A DNA stretch of 64,000 nucleotides, from positions 1-64,000 of the forward strand of contig NZ_BATQ01000041.1 of NCBI RefSeq assembly GCF_000739635.1. Direction: 5' to 3'. Under the pieces are notes generated by a model. That model had not been told where the DNA came from. It saw only the letters and a program-made list of their open reading frames with translations, and ran no database searches. This document shows positions 45,323 through 53,699 of this stretch, piece by piece. The position numbers and the translations under genes are program-made. Each line of letters opens with the position of its first letter. Within the stretch, counting starts at the first letter, position 1. The stretch is from Verrucomicrobium sp. BvORR034. GTDB lineage: Bacteria > Verrucomicrobiota > Verrucomicrobiia > Verrucomicrobiales > Verrucomicrobiaceae.

Positions 45323-45691
45323 TCAGGCGGCTTCTGGTTGCGTCTCATCGAGGAATGCTGAAAACGATGAGAACTGCTCCCGAAACACGTAGCCCTCCAT
45401 GTAATGGATCTGTCCAAGTTTGCCGTCAGAAACATCCGTGTAAAGGTAACCGCCCAACAGATTCTCACCGATATGCATCAGCGACTTTTCCGGAATGCCA
45501 ATCCGCTTCTGATCGTCATTCTGCAAAATGTCATCAGCGGTCAGAAGGGAATCGACGACACCTGAGCGGGGCGGGAGGAAAAGCCGGGCGTGATCGAGGA
45601 AGCTATCGGTATGAACCGCCAGAAAACTCCGATAGTCCTCTGGCAGACGAATGCCCAGTCGCTTTTCAAGTTCCAGAACAGAGTTACTCAT
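45323..45691 (-). CDS. SMI1/KNR4 (SUKH) family protein (122 aa)
   Basis: LEKRLGIRLPEDYRSFLAVH near residues 7-26 is the typical SMI1/KNR4 start (E..LG..LP.dY..FL). LLTADDILQN and GENLLGGYLYTD follow as in SUKH proteins. Family members are the most frequent immunity proteins against secreted nuclease toxins. Its ATG overlaps the stop of the upstream gene (45688-46287), so the pair is coupled. Confidence 0.8.
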   Translation of the reverse strand: MSNSVLELEKRLGIRLPEDYRSFLAVHTDSFLDHARLFLPPRSGVVDSLLTADDILQNDDQKRIGIPEKSLMHIGENLLGGYLYTDVSDGKLGQIHYMEGYVFREQFSSFSAFLDETQPEAA

Positions 45692-46287
45692 GAGTTGGCA
45701 GTGGCGCAGGGGCAGGTGTGTTTCGTACTGGGAGATGCATGAAAAACTTGAATCGTCTCGAATGCCAGTCCCTCAAGGAGGATCGCCGCAATGGGTAGCA
45801 AGCGTTCCCATCCATCTACAATTTCTATGTTGCCAGAATCCGAGACCTCGACCAAGGGCCGTTCGTCGTTGCGGATAACGTCCCGAAGCCCTTTCTTCTT
45901 CCAATTTCGGTAGTGCCGAATCTGCCGATCATCTCGTTGGGACGTAAAATATCCGCGATCAAGACAGATTCTCGCAAGCGTCCCGAGTCGTTGGGTGAAT
46001 GGGGACGGCACCAGCTCGCGCTCTTGCATCCACTTGTCGTTGGGCATGTATTCATGGACGAGAAGGTTCTCGATCTCTTCCCGGCTCGTGAATGCCGCGA
46101 TACACACGTGCGAGTTCCTGGGGCGTGGTAGCTTGTAGGAGTGCTTCACGCGAAGTGCTTCCACTGGGTCTGCGCCGCGCTCGATGTCTGCAAAGGTGTG
46201 AATGCCATCCTGGTTGCCTTTCTCGCTTTCCCGACGCCAGAACTGCCTTGCATACTCCTGTACTGTGGAATGATCCAAGATGGTCAT
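45688..46287 (-). CDS. Hypothetical island protein (199 aa), coupled to the SMI1/KNR4 gene
   Basis: It begins MTILDHSTVQEYARQFWRRE. A soluble protein with mixed charge and a helical C-terminus; no catalytic signature is evident. The four-base overlap with the SMI1/KNR4 gene suggests that the two work together, either as a toxin-like and immunity pair or as two immunity proteins. I see no toxin domain. Confidence 0.5.
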   Translation of the reverse strand: MTILDHSTVQEYARQFWRRESEKGNQDGIHTFADIERGADPVEALRVKHSYKLPRPRNSHVCIAAFTSREEIENLLVHEYMPNDKWMQERELVPSPFTQRLGTLARICLDRGYFTSQRDDRQIRHYRNWKKKGLRDVIRNDERPLVEVSDSGNIEIVDGWERLLPIAAILLEGLAFETIQVFHASPSTKHTCPCATANS

Positions 46288-46514
46288 GGGTTCATTCTTT
46301 GTGGTCAATCGACGCGTAGATGGTTGAGAGTTTGGCGCATGAGCCTCTTTTGTCACGGGTTTTTGCCGACGGTTCACCGCTAGGGCATTGGCATTTCATC
46401 CTTCTGGAAAGGGGAACTCCTGCCTTTGCTGGCAGTACTCCTGTCTGACGTCATCGCGCAGGGGATTGCTGGCGACTGCTAGCGCATGTGCTGCCTCCCG
46501 GCAACCCAGTCCTG

Positions 46515-46635
46515 ACCGCGTTTTTATAAACGCAGTTCAACCTCCCGTCGCCAAACATCCGCAGGCTGAAGCCTGGACTGCGTACAACTCCCGGCCCAAC
46601 ACCTTGACGCACTGCCCACCGACGCACTGAAGCAC
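46515..46635. repeat. Two dispersed repeat families in a 365-base gap
   Basis: 46515-46537 is a copy of the GACCGCGTTTTTATAAACGCAG element. 46558-46632 is a copy of CCGCAGGCTGAAGCCTG... ACACCTTGACGCACTGCC. No gene is seen between 46288 and 46652. Confidence 0.65.
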
Positions 46636-46652
46636 TGGCCCGAAGTGGCCGC

Positions 46653-46850
46653 TCACCTGTTTGTGTCATTGGAGCCAAGCAACTCAAACCGCAGCTTCAA
46701 GTTGTCTTCCACTCGCTGGAGACGCTCCTCTGTCGTCTTGAACCGGTGCTCCAGCGTCTGGACCCGGCCAGTCGTGTAGATGCTGTAGCACAGCAGCGCC
46801 ACGGCCACCATGGTTATGCCGGGAAGAACAAGTGTGCGCAAGGTTTTCAT
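46653..46850 (-). CDS. Small membrane-anchored coiled-coil protein (65 aa)
   Basis: It starts MKTLRTLVLPGITMVAVALL, a single membrane helix near residues 8-27, followed by a coiled coil (TLEHRFKTTEERLQRVEDNLKL). It is too small for a known enzyme. The longer frame upstream is unlikely to be coding. Confidence 0.5.
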   Translation of the reverse strand: MKTLRTLVLPGITMVAVALLCYSIYTTGRVQTLEHRFKTTEERLQRVEDNLKLRFELLGSNDTNR

Positions 46851-47212
46851 TTTGGGTGGTTGGACGTTCTTGTTATGGCGTTGGCTCGGAGGCAGTCGCC
46901 AGCAGGATGACGATGGGGAGACATTGCTCACGACGTGCGAGAGCGCCGAGCGAGCATTATTCCAACATTTTTCAAGCTCGTCTCCCGTCTGGCCGATCGG
47001 AACGAGGGGGCACTACGGCGAGCTTGAAATCGACCCCCGCGGTTGACAGTGTCGCCAGGAAATCGGGACCGCGTTTTGCAAACGCAGCTACGCATGCTCC
47101 TCCTGCGCTAGGCAGGTACAGGCGGCAGAAAGGGGCTGCCCCAAAAACACAAGCCGGGCTAGTTCAACCAAGGTTGCTGTTGCTGGCTCGCAATCTCGCA
47201 GGACGGCACCTT
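46851..47212. other. Non-coding gap with a GACCGCG...AAACGCAGC element
   Basis: 47068-47093 is a copy of the GGGACCGCGTTTTGCAAACGCAGC element. CTCCCGTCTGGCCGATCGGA (46982-47001) recurs in similar form at 49896-49920. Otherwise no gene is visible. Confidence 0.5.
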
Positions 47213-47533
47213 CTATTGATTGGCTGAGCCGTCATTTGAGTTCGTCGAATGCCACGTTTTGACAAGGAATTCCACGAATGCCGAAAGCGAGATCGTTCGG
47301 TCGTCATGCACTTTCAGTATGGCAAAGGCCTCTTCCGTGACTCTCTCGTCGGCGTGCATCAATGCCTTTTCAGCGCGTCGATCATGCAGGGGAAGTAGCG
47401 GCGGAAACTGGGCACGTTCATCGTCGAGGTGCATAAAGGCCTCTCGACATCGTGCGCATTTCAAAAACAACGCCCAGTAGGTTGGAAATGTGCGGACGGT
47501 TTCCAGCGAATTGCCGCAATTGGGGCAGTGCAT
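47213..47533 (-). CDS. Zinc-ribbon hypothetical protein (106 aa)
   Basis: It begins MHCPNCGNSLETV, with a second pair LKCARCREAF near residues 25-34, giving a zinc-ribbon at the N-terminus. A helical domain with SLSAFVEFLVKTW follows. Probably cytoplasmic; role unknown. Confidence 0.6.
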   Translation of the reverse strand: MHCPNCGNSLETVRTFPTYWALFLKCARCREAFMHLDDERAQFPPLLPLHDRRAEKALMHADERVTEEAFAILKVHDDRTISLSAFVEFLVKTWHSTNSNDGSANQ

Positions 47534-47658
47534 CGTTTGATAACGTTTGAGGATTTTCGCCGACTGCCGGGAGTGCGCGCTCGATGTGAGATGGAGGATG
47601 GGTCAAGGGGGAGTCGATTGAATTCCGGGCCGGGCAGCCGTAGGTCTCCATGCGCTTG

Positions 47659-48270
47659 TCATCCCGTTGTTGGTCGTTCGATCGCGATGACGTGGTCGGG
47701 GTGAAAGCACAGCTCTGCCCCGCTTGAAACGGTCTTGTGAAACTGCGGGTCGTTGTCAAGAGTGCCCTTCCAGTGCCCATTGCAAGCCTCCTTCGCGATC
47801 ACCCACATGCGTTCGCAATCGTAGTCCTTTGGTTCCTGCCCCTCGGGAATGAATGAGAACATCAGCTTAACCCAATCGCCTTCCTTGATTGCCAACCGTT
47901 CGTCCTCCGGCGGGATCAAAAATGTGTCTGGGAATAACCTTTCCCGCTCAGCGGCATTATCTAGATAGTATCCGTGCTCCGTGAATGTGGGATACGGGTG
48001 ATTCAGCGAGCGCCTCCATGTGCCGCTTGAATTGGCGCGGAGGGCTCGCCATCCATACTCGAGGTCGTGCAACTCGCCAATGGATGGGTCGCGTCGATAG
48101 ATCTCTTCGAGTGCCACAAGAGCGGGTTCTCCAGTGTCTGCGGCATGGAACTGCCAACCACCATCCTCGTAGTCGTGGTAAACCTCCAGAATCGGCGATC
48201 CGCCCAGCACTGCGTGCGTCGTGAAGCAGACAACGTTGCGCGGCTCGTCGAATGGCCAGTCGTTAAGCAT
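47659..48270 (-). CDS. Hypothetical DUF2314/DUF2185-like island protein (203 aa)
   Basis: MLNDWPFDEPRNVVCFTTHAV begins a domain with YHDYEDGGWQFHAAD, similar to DUF2185-like segments. The second half has EGDWVKLMFSFIPEG and ERMWVIAKEACNGHWKGTLDNDP, the pattern of DUF2314 (a motif E-x-MWV). Both domains are frequent in immunity-type genes. Assignment by eye only. Confidence 0.5.
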   Translation of the reverse strand: MLNDWPFDEPRNVVCFTTHAVLGGSPILEVYHDYEDGGWQFHAADTGEPALVALEEIYRRDPSIGELHDLEYGWRALRANSSGTWRRSLNHPYPTFTEHGYYLDNAAERERLFPDTFLIPPEDERLAIKEGDWVKLMFSFIPEGQEPKDYDCERMWVIAKEACNGHWKGTLDNDPQFHKTVSSGAELCFHPDHVIAIERPTTG

Positions 48271-48303
48271 CGGTTCGCTGCGGTGCATGGCTATGCCTTG
48301 CGG

Positions 48304-48678
48304 TCATTTGGGAATGGGGTCGATGAGGTGAGCGAAGTTCCGGTCGGCAACCATCCGGGCGAACTCCTCGGGTGTGAGAGCAACTCCTGCCTGCTGTGCT
48401 AGCTGCTGGTTGGTGGCCCACATTTGGCGAAGAGACTCGTCCAGAGAGTCGCCGAGATGCAATGTGCTTCGGAGCGTAGAACGCCAATCGCCATCGCCGC
48501 CGAAGACGCGCTGAGTAAGTGATGCCGCCAACTGCTCTTTGTCTGGAGCGAGGGTGCCGATGGCGCTCATAACGTAGTTCTCAAGCAGGATGAGCAATGG
48601 GCGACCGTAGTATCGGTCGGTCGTCGAGGAGGGGCCGACTGACTTGCTGCGTCTGGAAAAGAAATCGAAAAGACCCAT
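48304..48678 (-). CDS. Hypothetical MGLFDFF-type protein (124 aa)
   Basis: The start MGLFDFFSRRSKSVG is common to a range of small cytoplasmic proteins. The body is helical (LLILLENYVMSAIG, LDESLRQMWATNQQLAQQ). No family or catalytic residues recognised. It ends 33 bases from the downstream DUF2314-like gene. Confidence 0.5.
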   Translation of the reverse strand: MGLFDFFSRRSKSVGPSSTTDRYYGRPLLILLENYVMSAIGTLAPDKEQLAASLTQRVFGGDGDWRSTLRSTLHLGDSLDESLRQMWATNQQLAQQAGVALTPEEFARMVADRNFAHLIDPIPK

Positions 48679-48756
48679 GACTCAAGAACGGCGAGCGACA
48701 TCTGACGGGTGACTTACATCAACAAATCCCCATCCATCTCGGCCGTCGGACGTTGC

Positions 48757-48822
48757 GCGGGCAGAGGTGCAATGCCAGTGATGCCCGGAGTGGATCCGGT
48801 TGAGAATCTTGCACATGAACTC
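48757..48822. repeat. Recurrent intergenic module, copy B
   Basis: Matches the module at 42383-42450 (GCAGAGGTGCAATGCC and GAGTGGATCCGGTTGAGAATC). A weaker relative may exist at about 49715-49800. It contains the hairpin CGGGCA/TGCCCG. Confidence 0.55.
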
Positions 48823-48936
48823 GTTTTTTGAATTGGACTGACGACCCGGACTCATCGAACCGGCCTGCGGGCCATGATGACAAAACACGGCATCGTCCCG
48901 GGTTCTCCGCAGCGTTTGGTTGGCGCAACGGCGAGT

Positions 48937-49275
48937 TCAATGCTGAGCGCGTCCTTGCATTTGGAGGATGACCAGTGCGACGTAAAAGCCGACCACCGTA
49001 CCGATGATCCGGCCCCACGACCACACCTGCTTGTCTTTGTAGCACCAAATAGCCGTGGCCACTGTTGCCACCAAGCATGACATGAGGGTGTAAGTTGCGC
49101 GATAAGCTATGTTCTGCGATCCACTGATGAAGATCATACCAAGGATGGCAGCATAGAGAACTCCACCGCCGGTGAACGCTTTGAGAAAGGGTCTTTCGGT
49201 TTTAGCAGCTTTGCCTGTCTCTCGTCCTGGCAGCGGTGGGGGGGAGCTTTGGGAATCTGCAGGTGGTAATTCCAT
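48937..49275 (-). CDS. Small membrane protein (112 aa)
   Basis: After a Pro-rich start there are three hydrophobic segments (about residues 34-52, 59-78 and 88-105), and the C-terminus is cytoplasmic. Function unknown. The next gene upstream (49286-49669) ends 11 bases away, so the two are probably co-transcribed. Confidence 0.5.
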   Translation of the reverse strand: MELPPADSQSSPPPLPGRETGKAAKTERPFLKAFTGGGVLYAAILGMIFISGSQNIAYRATYTLMSCLVATVATAIWCYKDKQVWSWGRIIGTVVGFYVALVILQMQGRAQH

Positions 49276-49285
49276 AGATGTGAGA

Positions 49286-49669
49286 TTAGTCGCCCAACGA
49301 ACCCAAGCTCAACGATCCCGTCAAGCCGGGATTTGCTACAGTGCATGGTAGGGCAGCGTGTGTTGTAATCTGGTTGCTGAATACCTCAAACTGTGTCTCT
49401 CCGCTCTTGGCCTCAACACCCCAGGGACGCTCCGTGCTGATGATGCAACGTCCGTGGCCAAGCTCGTCAGTCCACTCGCGCACAATCTCACACGCGACAA
49501 CGCCGAGCTGAGGATAACTGCTGGCCTCATCCAAAGATGCATTGGTGAAAATCGAGACCTTGTCGACAAGCAGCCACTCCCGCCCCGATGCATCTCTGAG
49601 CACGCTCTCAACCCAACCGGGCTGTGATGTGTCGGTGAATCGAACAATCTGGACGCTGATGGTATGCAT
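49286..49669 (-). CDS. Hypothetical island protein (127 aa)
   Basis: It begins MHTISVQIVRFTDTSQPGWVE, with further strands (WLLVDKVSIF, GVVACEIVREW, FEVFSNQI) suggesting a small beta-barrel-like fold. Soluble. It resembles small immunity proteins in size and type, but no family is recognised. Confidence 0.5.
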   Translation of the reverse strand: MHTISVQIVRFTDTSQPGWVESVLRDASGREWLLVDKVSIFTNASLDEASSYPQLGVVACEIVREWTDELGHGRCIISTERPWGVEAKSGETQFEVFSNQITTHAALPCTVANPGLTGSLSLGSLGD

Positions 49670-49975
49670 GACACTGAGCCGCCTAACAGGTGCTTATTCC
49701 AACACATTCCCGGCCATTCCGGCAACCGGAAGTTGCGCAGGCAGGGGAGCTTGCCTGTGACCCTCGACGTGGATACGGTCGATAGGTTGGCACAAGGGTC
49801 CGTTTCGTCTCGATTTTTTTCACCTGTTGCCGGCATGAACACGGGGGTGAATAATGTCCGATTCGAGGATGTTATACCTATGGTTGACTTCCGTCTCCCG
49901 TCTGATTGGCCGGTCGGACCGAGTGAACGCAAGGAGGGAGGCTGCCCAATTGCACCGGCAACAGGCGATGCCCCG

Positions 49976-50196
49976 ACTGAACCGGCGGGACGCCGGTAAC
50001 ACGCACCGGCTGGAAGCCGGTGTCACTGCCGAACAGTTCGGACCGCGCCTTTACAAGCGCAGCTATGAAGCACCAATTCGCTGCGGTGGGGCGGGAGCAT
50101 TTCGCGAAAAGCCTCCGCAGGCTGAAGCCTGTACTCCGAACAGCTCCAGGTCCAACACCATGACACACTTCCTACTGACGCACTGACGCACTGGGC
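49976..50196. repeat. Composite of three dispersed repeat families
   Basis: In order: ACCGGCGGGACGCCGGT/CACCGGCTGGAAGCCGGTG (49976-50028), GGACCGCGCCTTTACAAGCGCAGC (50040-50063), and CCGCAGGCTGAAGCCTGTAC... (50115-50196). The same order occurs at 51569-51775. The stretch 49670-50218 has no gene. Confidence 0.75.
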
Positions 50197-50218
50197 CGCA
50201 GGCTGTATCGAGAGCGTG

Positions 50219-50764
50219 TCAACGAATGTAGAAGGTGAAGCACTGCAAGGCAATGACCGCCACCGCAGTGGCAGTGCCAAAAATGGGTGAAATCAAAAAC
50301 AGGGCGGTGAAGTCCATGCTCGCCCTCCTGGTCTTCAAGAACGCAGCCACATCCGCCACCAAATAGAGAAGCGTCATCAGGATCGCGAGGGTAATCGCCA
50401 CTCGATGAAATGGCAGTCGCAGTATCACCCACGACAACAATACGATACTCTCAAGCAGGAAGCCACCCGCCACAAAAGTCATTGCTCGCGCTGACGTCGG
50501 CATGTACGCCTCCGCGAGCTTGACAAAGCGTTCGGTCTCAAGCGGACTCACCCAATCGTGACCGTCTCGCAAAGCGACATGCTGGGGAAAGCACCAAAGT
50601 CGAATGCGCATGTTGCGGCGCGGAACCCCGATGAGAAGTCCCGCGAGGTAGTGACCCAGTTCGTGGACTGTGACAATGGAGAAGTAGGCACCACTCCACA
50701 CCGCGATCAACGTAGCCCACTCAATGATATCAGGCATAGGCGACGGAAGTTTTTTGCTGCTCAC
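50219..50764 (-). CDS. M50-like membrane metalloprotease (181 aa)
   Basis: VTVHELGHYLAGLLIGVP near residues 31-48 is a zinc HExxH motif inside a membrane helix, as in site-2 protease relatives. Four or five hydrophobic segments follow. The protein is short for the family, and I see no second Asp motif (NxxPxxxxDG). It may therefore be a minimal M50-like protein or have lost activity. Its GTG start at 50764 overlaps the stop of the secreted protein gene upstream. Confidence 0.6.
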   Translation of the reverse strand: MSSKKLPSPMPDIIEWATLIAVWSGAYFSIVTVHELGHYLAGLLIGVPRRNMRIRLWCFPQHVALRDGHDWVSPLETERFVKLAEAYMPTSARAMTFVAGGFLLESIVLLSWVILRLPFHRVAITLAILMTLLYLVADVAAFLKTRRASMDFTALFLISPIFGTATAVAVIALQCFTFYIR

Positions 50765-51309
50765 TCGTTTGCCCCATACCGTTTTACCTCCTCTGAAAGC
50801 TTTTTCGCCTCCTTCTTCTGAAGTGCCACCTGCACAACAGCTGTTCCCTCATAGCCGCTGTCACCTGCTTTTCCCGCGTGTGGCCCACTGATCTTCAGGT
50901 GCAAGGTGTGGTTCGCCTTCCAATCAATCGGATAGATCCAGGGATTGTCTTCTTCTCTGGCAATCTCGGGCATCGGGATCTGTTGAAAGCCTTTGCCGTC
51001 CCAAGCGAAAAGGTAAGTCCGGAACAACTTTGAATATCCGGCCGAAATCGCGAGAATACGCGAGTCCGGGCTCCATCGAAGGTGCTCAGGATAGAATTCA
51101 AGAAGGTCGGTTCCGTCGATATTTGGTGGGGAGGAGAAAAGGATCTTCCCGTCCTTGCCTCTGATCTCCAGTCGCCCCGTGTTCGTGTCGCCCAACTTGG
51201 CGACGATCACCTGGAATTCACCATCTGGAGATGCGGTGCGCACATTTTTTGGCCCTTCTCCTGCGAAGAGCGATCCTGTCAGAGCAAGGATGGTGAGCGT
51301 CGTTTTCAT
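50761..51309 (-). CDS. Secreted hypothetical protein (182 aa)
   Basis: It starts MKTTLTILALTGSLFAGEG, a signal peptide. The body has WSPDSRILAISAGYSKLFRTYLF, similar to a WD40/beta-propeller blade. The C-terminus is charged. Translationally coupled to the M50-like gene by a four-base overlap, so the two may work together in the envelope. Confidence 0.55.
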   Translation of the reverse strand: MKTTLTILALTGSLFAGEGPKNVRTASPDGEFQVIVAKLGDTNTGRLEIRGKDGKILFSSPPNIDGTDLLEFYPEHLRWSPDSRILAISAGYSKLFRTYLFAWDGKGFQQIPMPEIAREEDNPWIYPIDWKANHTLHLKISGPHAGKAGDSGYEGTAVVQVALQKKEAKKLSEEVKRYGANE

Positions 51310-51568
51310 TGTTTGACCATACGGTAAGGGGTAGGCGTAGGGAACGTCAGCTGCCTTGATCCACTTGTTCGGGCGCTGCTTGATAGTCTGGTTGGGGGTT
51401 CCGATAATTGTCTTTGGGTGGGGATGAAGCCCGACAAGGCGCTTCATGGCAGACGACAGAATAAAAATACTGCTGAAAAAATCAATGTGCTCAAAATGGC
51501 TTGCTCAAATGCTCATTCAAAAGCTGCGAAGGAGAGGCTGACCATTTGCTCCGGCGATTGGCGACGCC

Positions 51569-51775
51569 CCAACTGAACCGGCTGGAAGCCGGTGTCACTG
51601 CCGAACAATCCGGACCGCGTTTTTACAAACGCAGCTACGAACTACCCCTCCGGGCCCGCCCAGAGCCCCCGCAGGCTGAAGCCTGTACTCCTTACAGCTC
51701 CGGCCCCCAACACCTTGACGCACTGCCCACTGCCCACTGACGTACTGGGCCGCAGGCACTGACGCACCGCGCCGA
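51569..51775. repeat. Composite of three dispersed repeat families, second copy
   Basis: CCGGCTGGAAGCCGGTG (51580-51596), GGACCGCGTTTTTACAAACGCAGC (51612-51635) and CCGCAGGCTGAAGCCTGTAC... (51668-51775) follow in the same order as at 49976-50196. No gene is present between 51310 and 51967. Confidence 0.75.
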
Positions 51776-51837
51776 CCGAGGGCGAGAACAGGTAGCAATG
51801 GTCGAAAAATAGCCGCTTTTGGTCTAAATATCACAAA

Positions 51838-51860
51838 TTCTTGTCCAATATGCACAAGAA
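51838..51860. promoter_or_regulatory. Candidate operator palindrome upstream of the repressor
   Basis: TTCTTGT (51838-51844) and ACAAGAA (51854-51860) form a perfect 7-bp inverted repeat spaced by nine bases, 108 bases before the repressor start. This is the usual shape of a site bound by dimeric HTH repressors, perhaps the protein itself. Confidence 0.4.
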
Positions 51861-51967
51861 AAACTATCCATTTGGGTAGATGATTCGTTGTACGGTGCGG
51901 TGGGGCATGAGGCGAATCCTTATGTCTTGCCCGCCTCCACTGAGACTCATGCCCTGATGCTTTCGTC

Positions 51968-53266
51968 ATGACTTCTGCGCCCCGCTCCCTCCGGCTGACC
52001 CCCCACCAACGCCAGACCATGGCCGCTCTGGCGGAGAAGCTGGACCCCGTGCCGCAGAGCGGTAGCACCGTCCTGACCGAGACAGAGGAGACCCTCTCCA
52101 AACGGGCCAAGGCCATCCTCATGATGGAATCCGGGCGGGATCGCGCCGAGATCTGCCGCGAGCTCAATCTGGGCCACACAGAGCTCACCCGCGTGCGGCA
52201 CCGCTTTCTGCTTCTGGGGCTCTCCGGGCTGCACGATGTCAGCTCCCTGCCGCCGTATCGCCCGCTTGTGACAGGGACGATCAGCCGGACGGCTGCCCCT
52301 GTTTTGACGCCTCCCCGGTCCATCGCCGGGCTCAACGTGGGCACGCCGGGGCCACTTTCAGCATCGGTACCGGTCCCAGTAACCGTGCCCGCGTCCGCAA
52401 CGTCATCTGCTCACGGCCCTGCCTCCCCCCGCGGCCCTCGTCCCATCCAAGCTCTTCCAGCCACCATCATGCCGCACCTCCGCTCCGATAAAATGAATGC
52501 CGCCAACGCGGCCGGGCGCTTCCAGGCCCTGCGGGCGTGTCTGGGCATCAGCCGTCCGCAGCTTGCCCAGTGGTTGGGGGTTACGCGACAGTACATCACC
52601 AAGATCGAAGGCGGCATGCCCCCCTCCAAGCCCGTGATGCTGTTGGTGGAGCGGCTCGAGCAAGAGGCCAGCCAGAACTCCGAGCTCAATGGCAAACCCC
52701 GCGACGTGGAGCCCGTCTCCCACGGCTTCGCCCTCGCCGGCGCTGCCCTGGAAAACCTCTCCCGCGCGCAAGTTGCCGCGCGTCAAAAATCCAGCGGTGC
52801 CCATGCCGCTCCGCCCTCGGCCCCGCCATCCCGCGCCAACGGCGTCCACCTGGAGGCGCCCGTCTTTGCGGCCCGCTCCGTGCCGCTGCTCGCCATGCAT
52901 GAGGCCGCCGATCTGCCTTCCCCAGAAGAAGCCGCCCATCGCGGGCGTCAGCACCTCGCCTTTGTGGTGGAGGACGAGCAGGCCTTCGCCGTTCGCATCA
53001 CCGGCGAGGCCATGGCCCCGCATTATCCCGAGGGCAGCATTGCCATCGTCTGCCCCGGCCTCGCCAGTCGCAACGGGGATCTCGTCCTCGCCCGGCTTAA
53101 AGACGAGCGCGGCGGCGGCACCATGCTCCGCCTCGTCCACTTCATCCAGGATGGCGAAAGCCTCGTGCTCACCAGCACCCATGCGGCGTATCCTCCGCTC
53201 ACCGTGCAGAAGGAGGATCTGCTCTGGCTGGCACCGGTGACGGTGAGTTTGCGGCATTTGAGATAA
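51968..53266 (+). CDS. Repressor-like protein with two HTH segments and an S24-like domain lacking Ser/Lys
   Basis: A 432-aa protein. Residues about 40-85 contain a helix-turn-helix similar to transposase N-termini (AKAILMMESGRDRAEICREL, then NLGHTELTRVRHRF). A Pro/Ala linker follows. At about 182-232 lies an XRE-type HTH (LGISRPQLAQWLGVTRQYIT). The C-terminus (about 330-425) has the LexA/CI S24 fold. Where LexA has GDSM with the nucleophilic Ser, this protein has GEAMAP, and the catalytic Lys position appears to be Arg (TMLRLV). Self-cleavage is therefore unlikely. A DNA-damage-insensitive regulator is inferred. Confidence 0.7.
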   Translation: MTSAPRSLRLTPHQRQTMAALAEKLDPVPQSGSTVLTETEETLSKRAKAILMMESGRDRAEICRELNLGHTELTRVRHRFLLLGLSGLHDVSSLPPYRPLVTGTISRTAAPVLTPPRSIAGLNVGTPGPLSASVPVPVTVPASATSSAHGPASPRGPRPIQALPATIMPHLRSDKMNAANAAGRFQALRACLGISRPQLAQWLGVTRQYITKIEGGMPPSKPVMLLVERLEQEASQNSELNGKPRDVEPVSHGFALAGAALENLSRAQVAARQKSSGAHAAPPSAPPSRANGVHLEAPVFAARSVPLLAMHEAADLPSPEEAAHRGRQHLAFVVEDEQAFAVRITGEAMAPHYPEGSIAIVCPGLASRNGDLVLARLKDERGGGTMLRLVHFIQDGESLVLTSTHAAYPPLTVQKEDLLWLAPVTVSLRHLR

Positions 53267-53368
53267 GGGGAGCGGTTCGGTAAGGGGTAAGTGGTTAGAG
53301 GTAAGTGGTGGACTTAGCCGGCTTGTCTGGTGTTGGTTGAGGATCTAGGAAATGTGTTTGCGCTGGGT

Positions 53369-53416
53369 TCCTGCGACTGATTCCGTCCCGCATGCGGGAC
53401 GGAATCAGTCGCAGGA
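53369..53416. repeat. 48-bp perfect palindrome
   Basis: The sequence reads the same on both strands around a GCATGC centre (arms contain CTGCGACTGATTCCGTCCC). Part of it (CCGTCCCGCATGCGGGACGG and GGAATCAGTCGCAGG) also occurs at 25821-25855. Confidence 0.9.
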
Positions 53417-53477
53417 GTTGAAGATCCGCTCCAATCCCATCCGCGCTCTCCCCACCCTTCGCGCCCTCCGTAGCAGC

Positions 53478-53549
53478 TGCTTGTAGTTCAAACTTTTGCT
53501 CAGTTGATCTGCCGTGACGCGAACTGAGCAAGAGTTTGAACTACAAGCA
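53478..53549. repeat. Inverted repeat with 28-bp arms (TTGTAGTTCAAAC family)
   Basis: 53478-53505 and 53522-53549 pair with one mismatch around a 16-base loop. A looser copy lies at about 60290-60350, and a half copy near 26150. Confidence 0.8.
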
Positions 53550-53699
53550 AAGACTTGCAGCCTTGGGCATCTCTTCATTGAAACCCACTGCCCGGTATCT
53601 TGGCAACTGATGCCGATTGCCAATCTGCGCTACCTCTTCTCCCCGACTGGCCCAATCAAGTTCCTCATCTCAGCTTCGCAGCAGGGTTGGAGTACCGCT

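Noticed and set aside
31791-51309. Integron-type gene cassette array
   Set aside because: The one-way arrangement of small unrelated genes suggests it, but I see no integrase, several neighbouring genes overlap or are less than 50 bases apart, and I could not find paired RYYYAAC/GTTRRRY sites with attC-like folding. Kept only as something to test with IntegronFinder.
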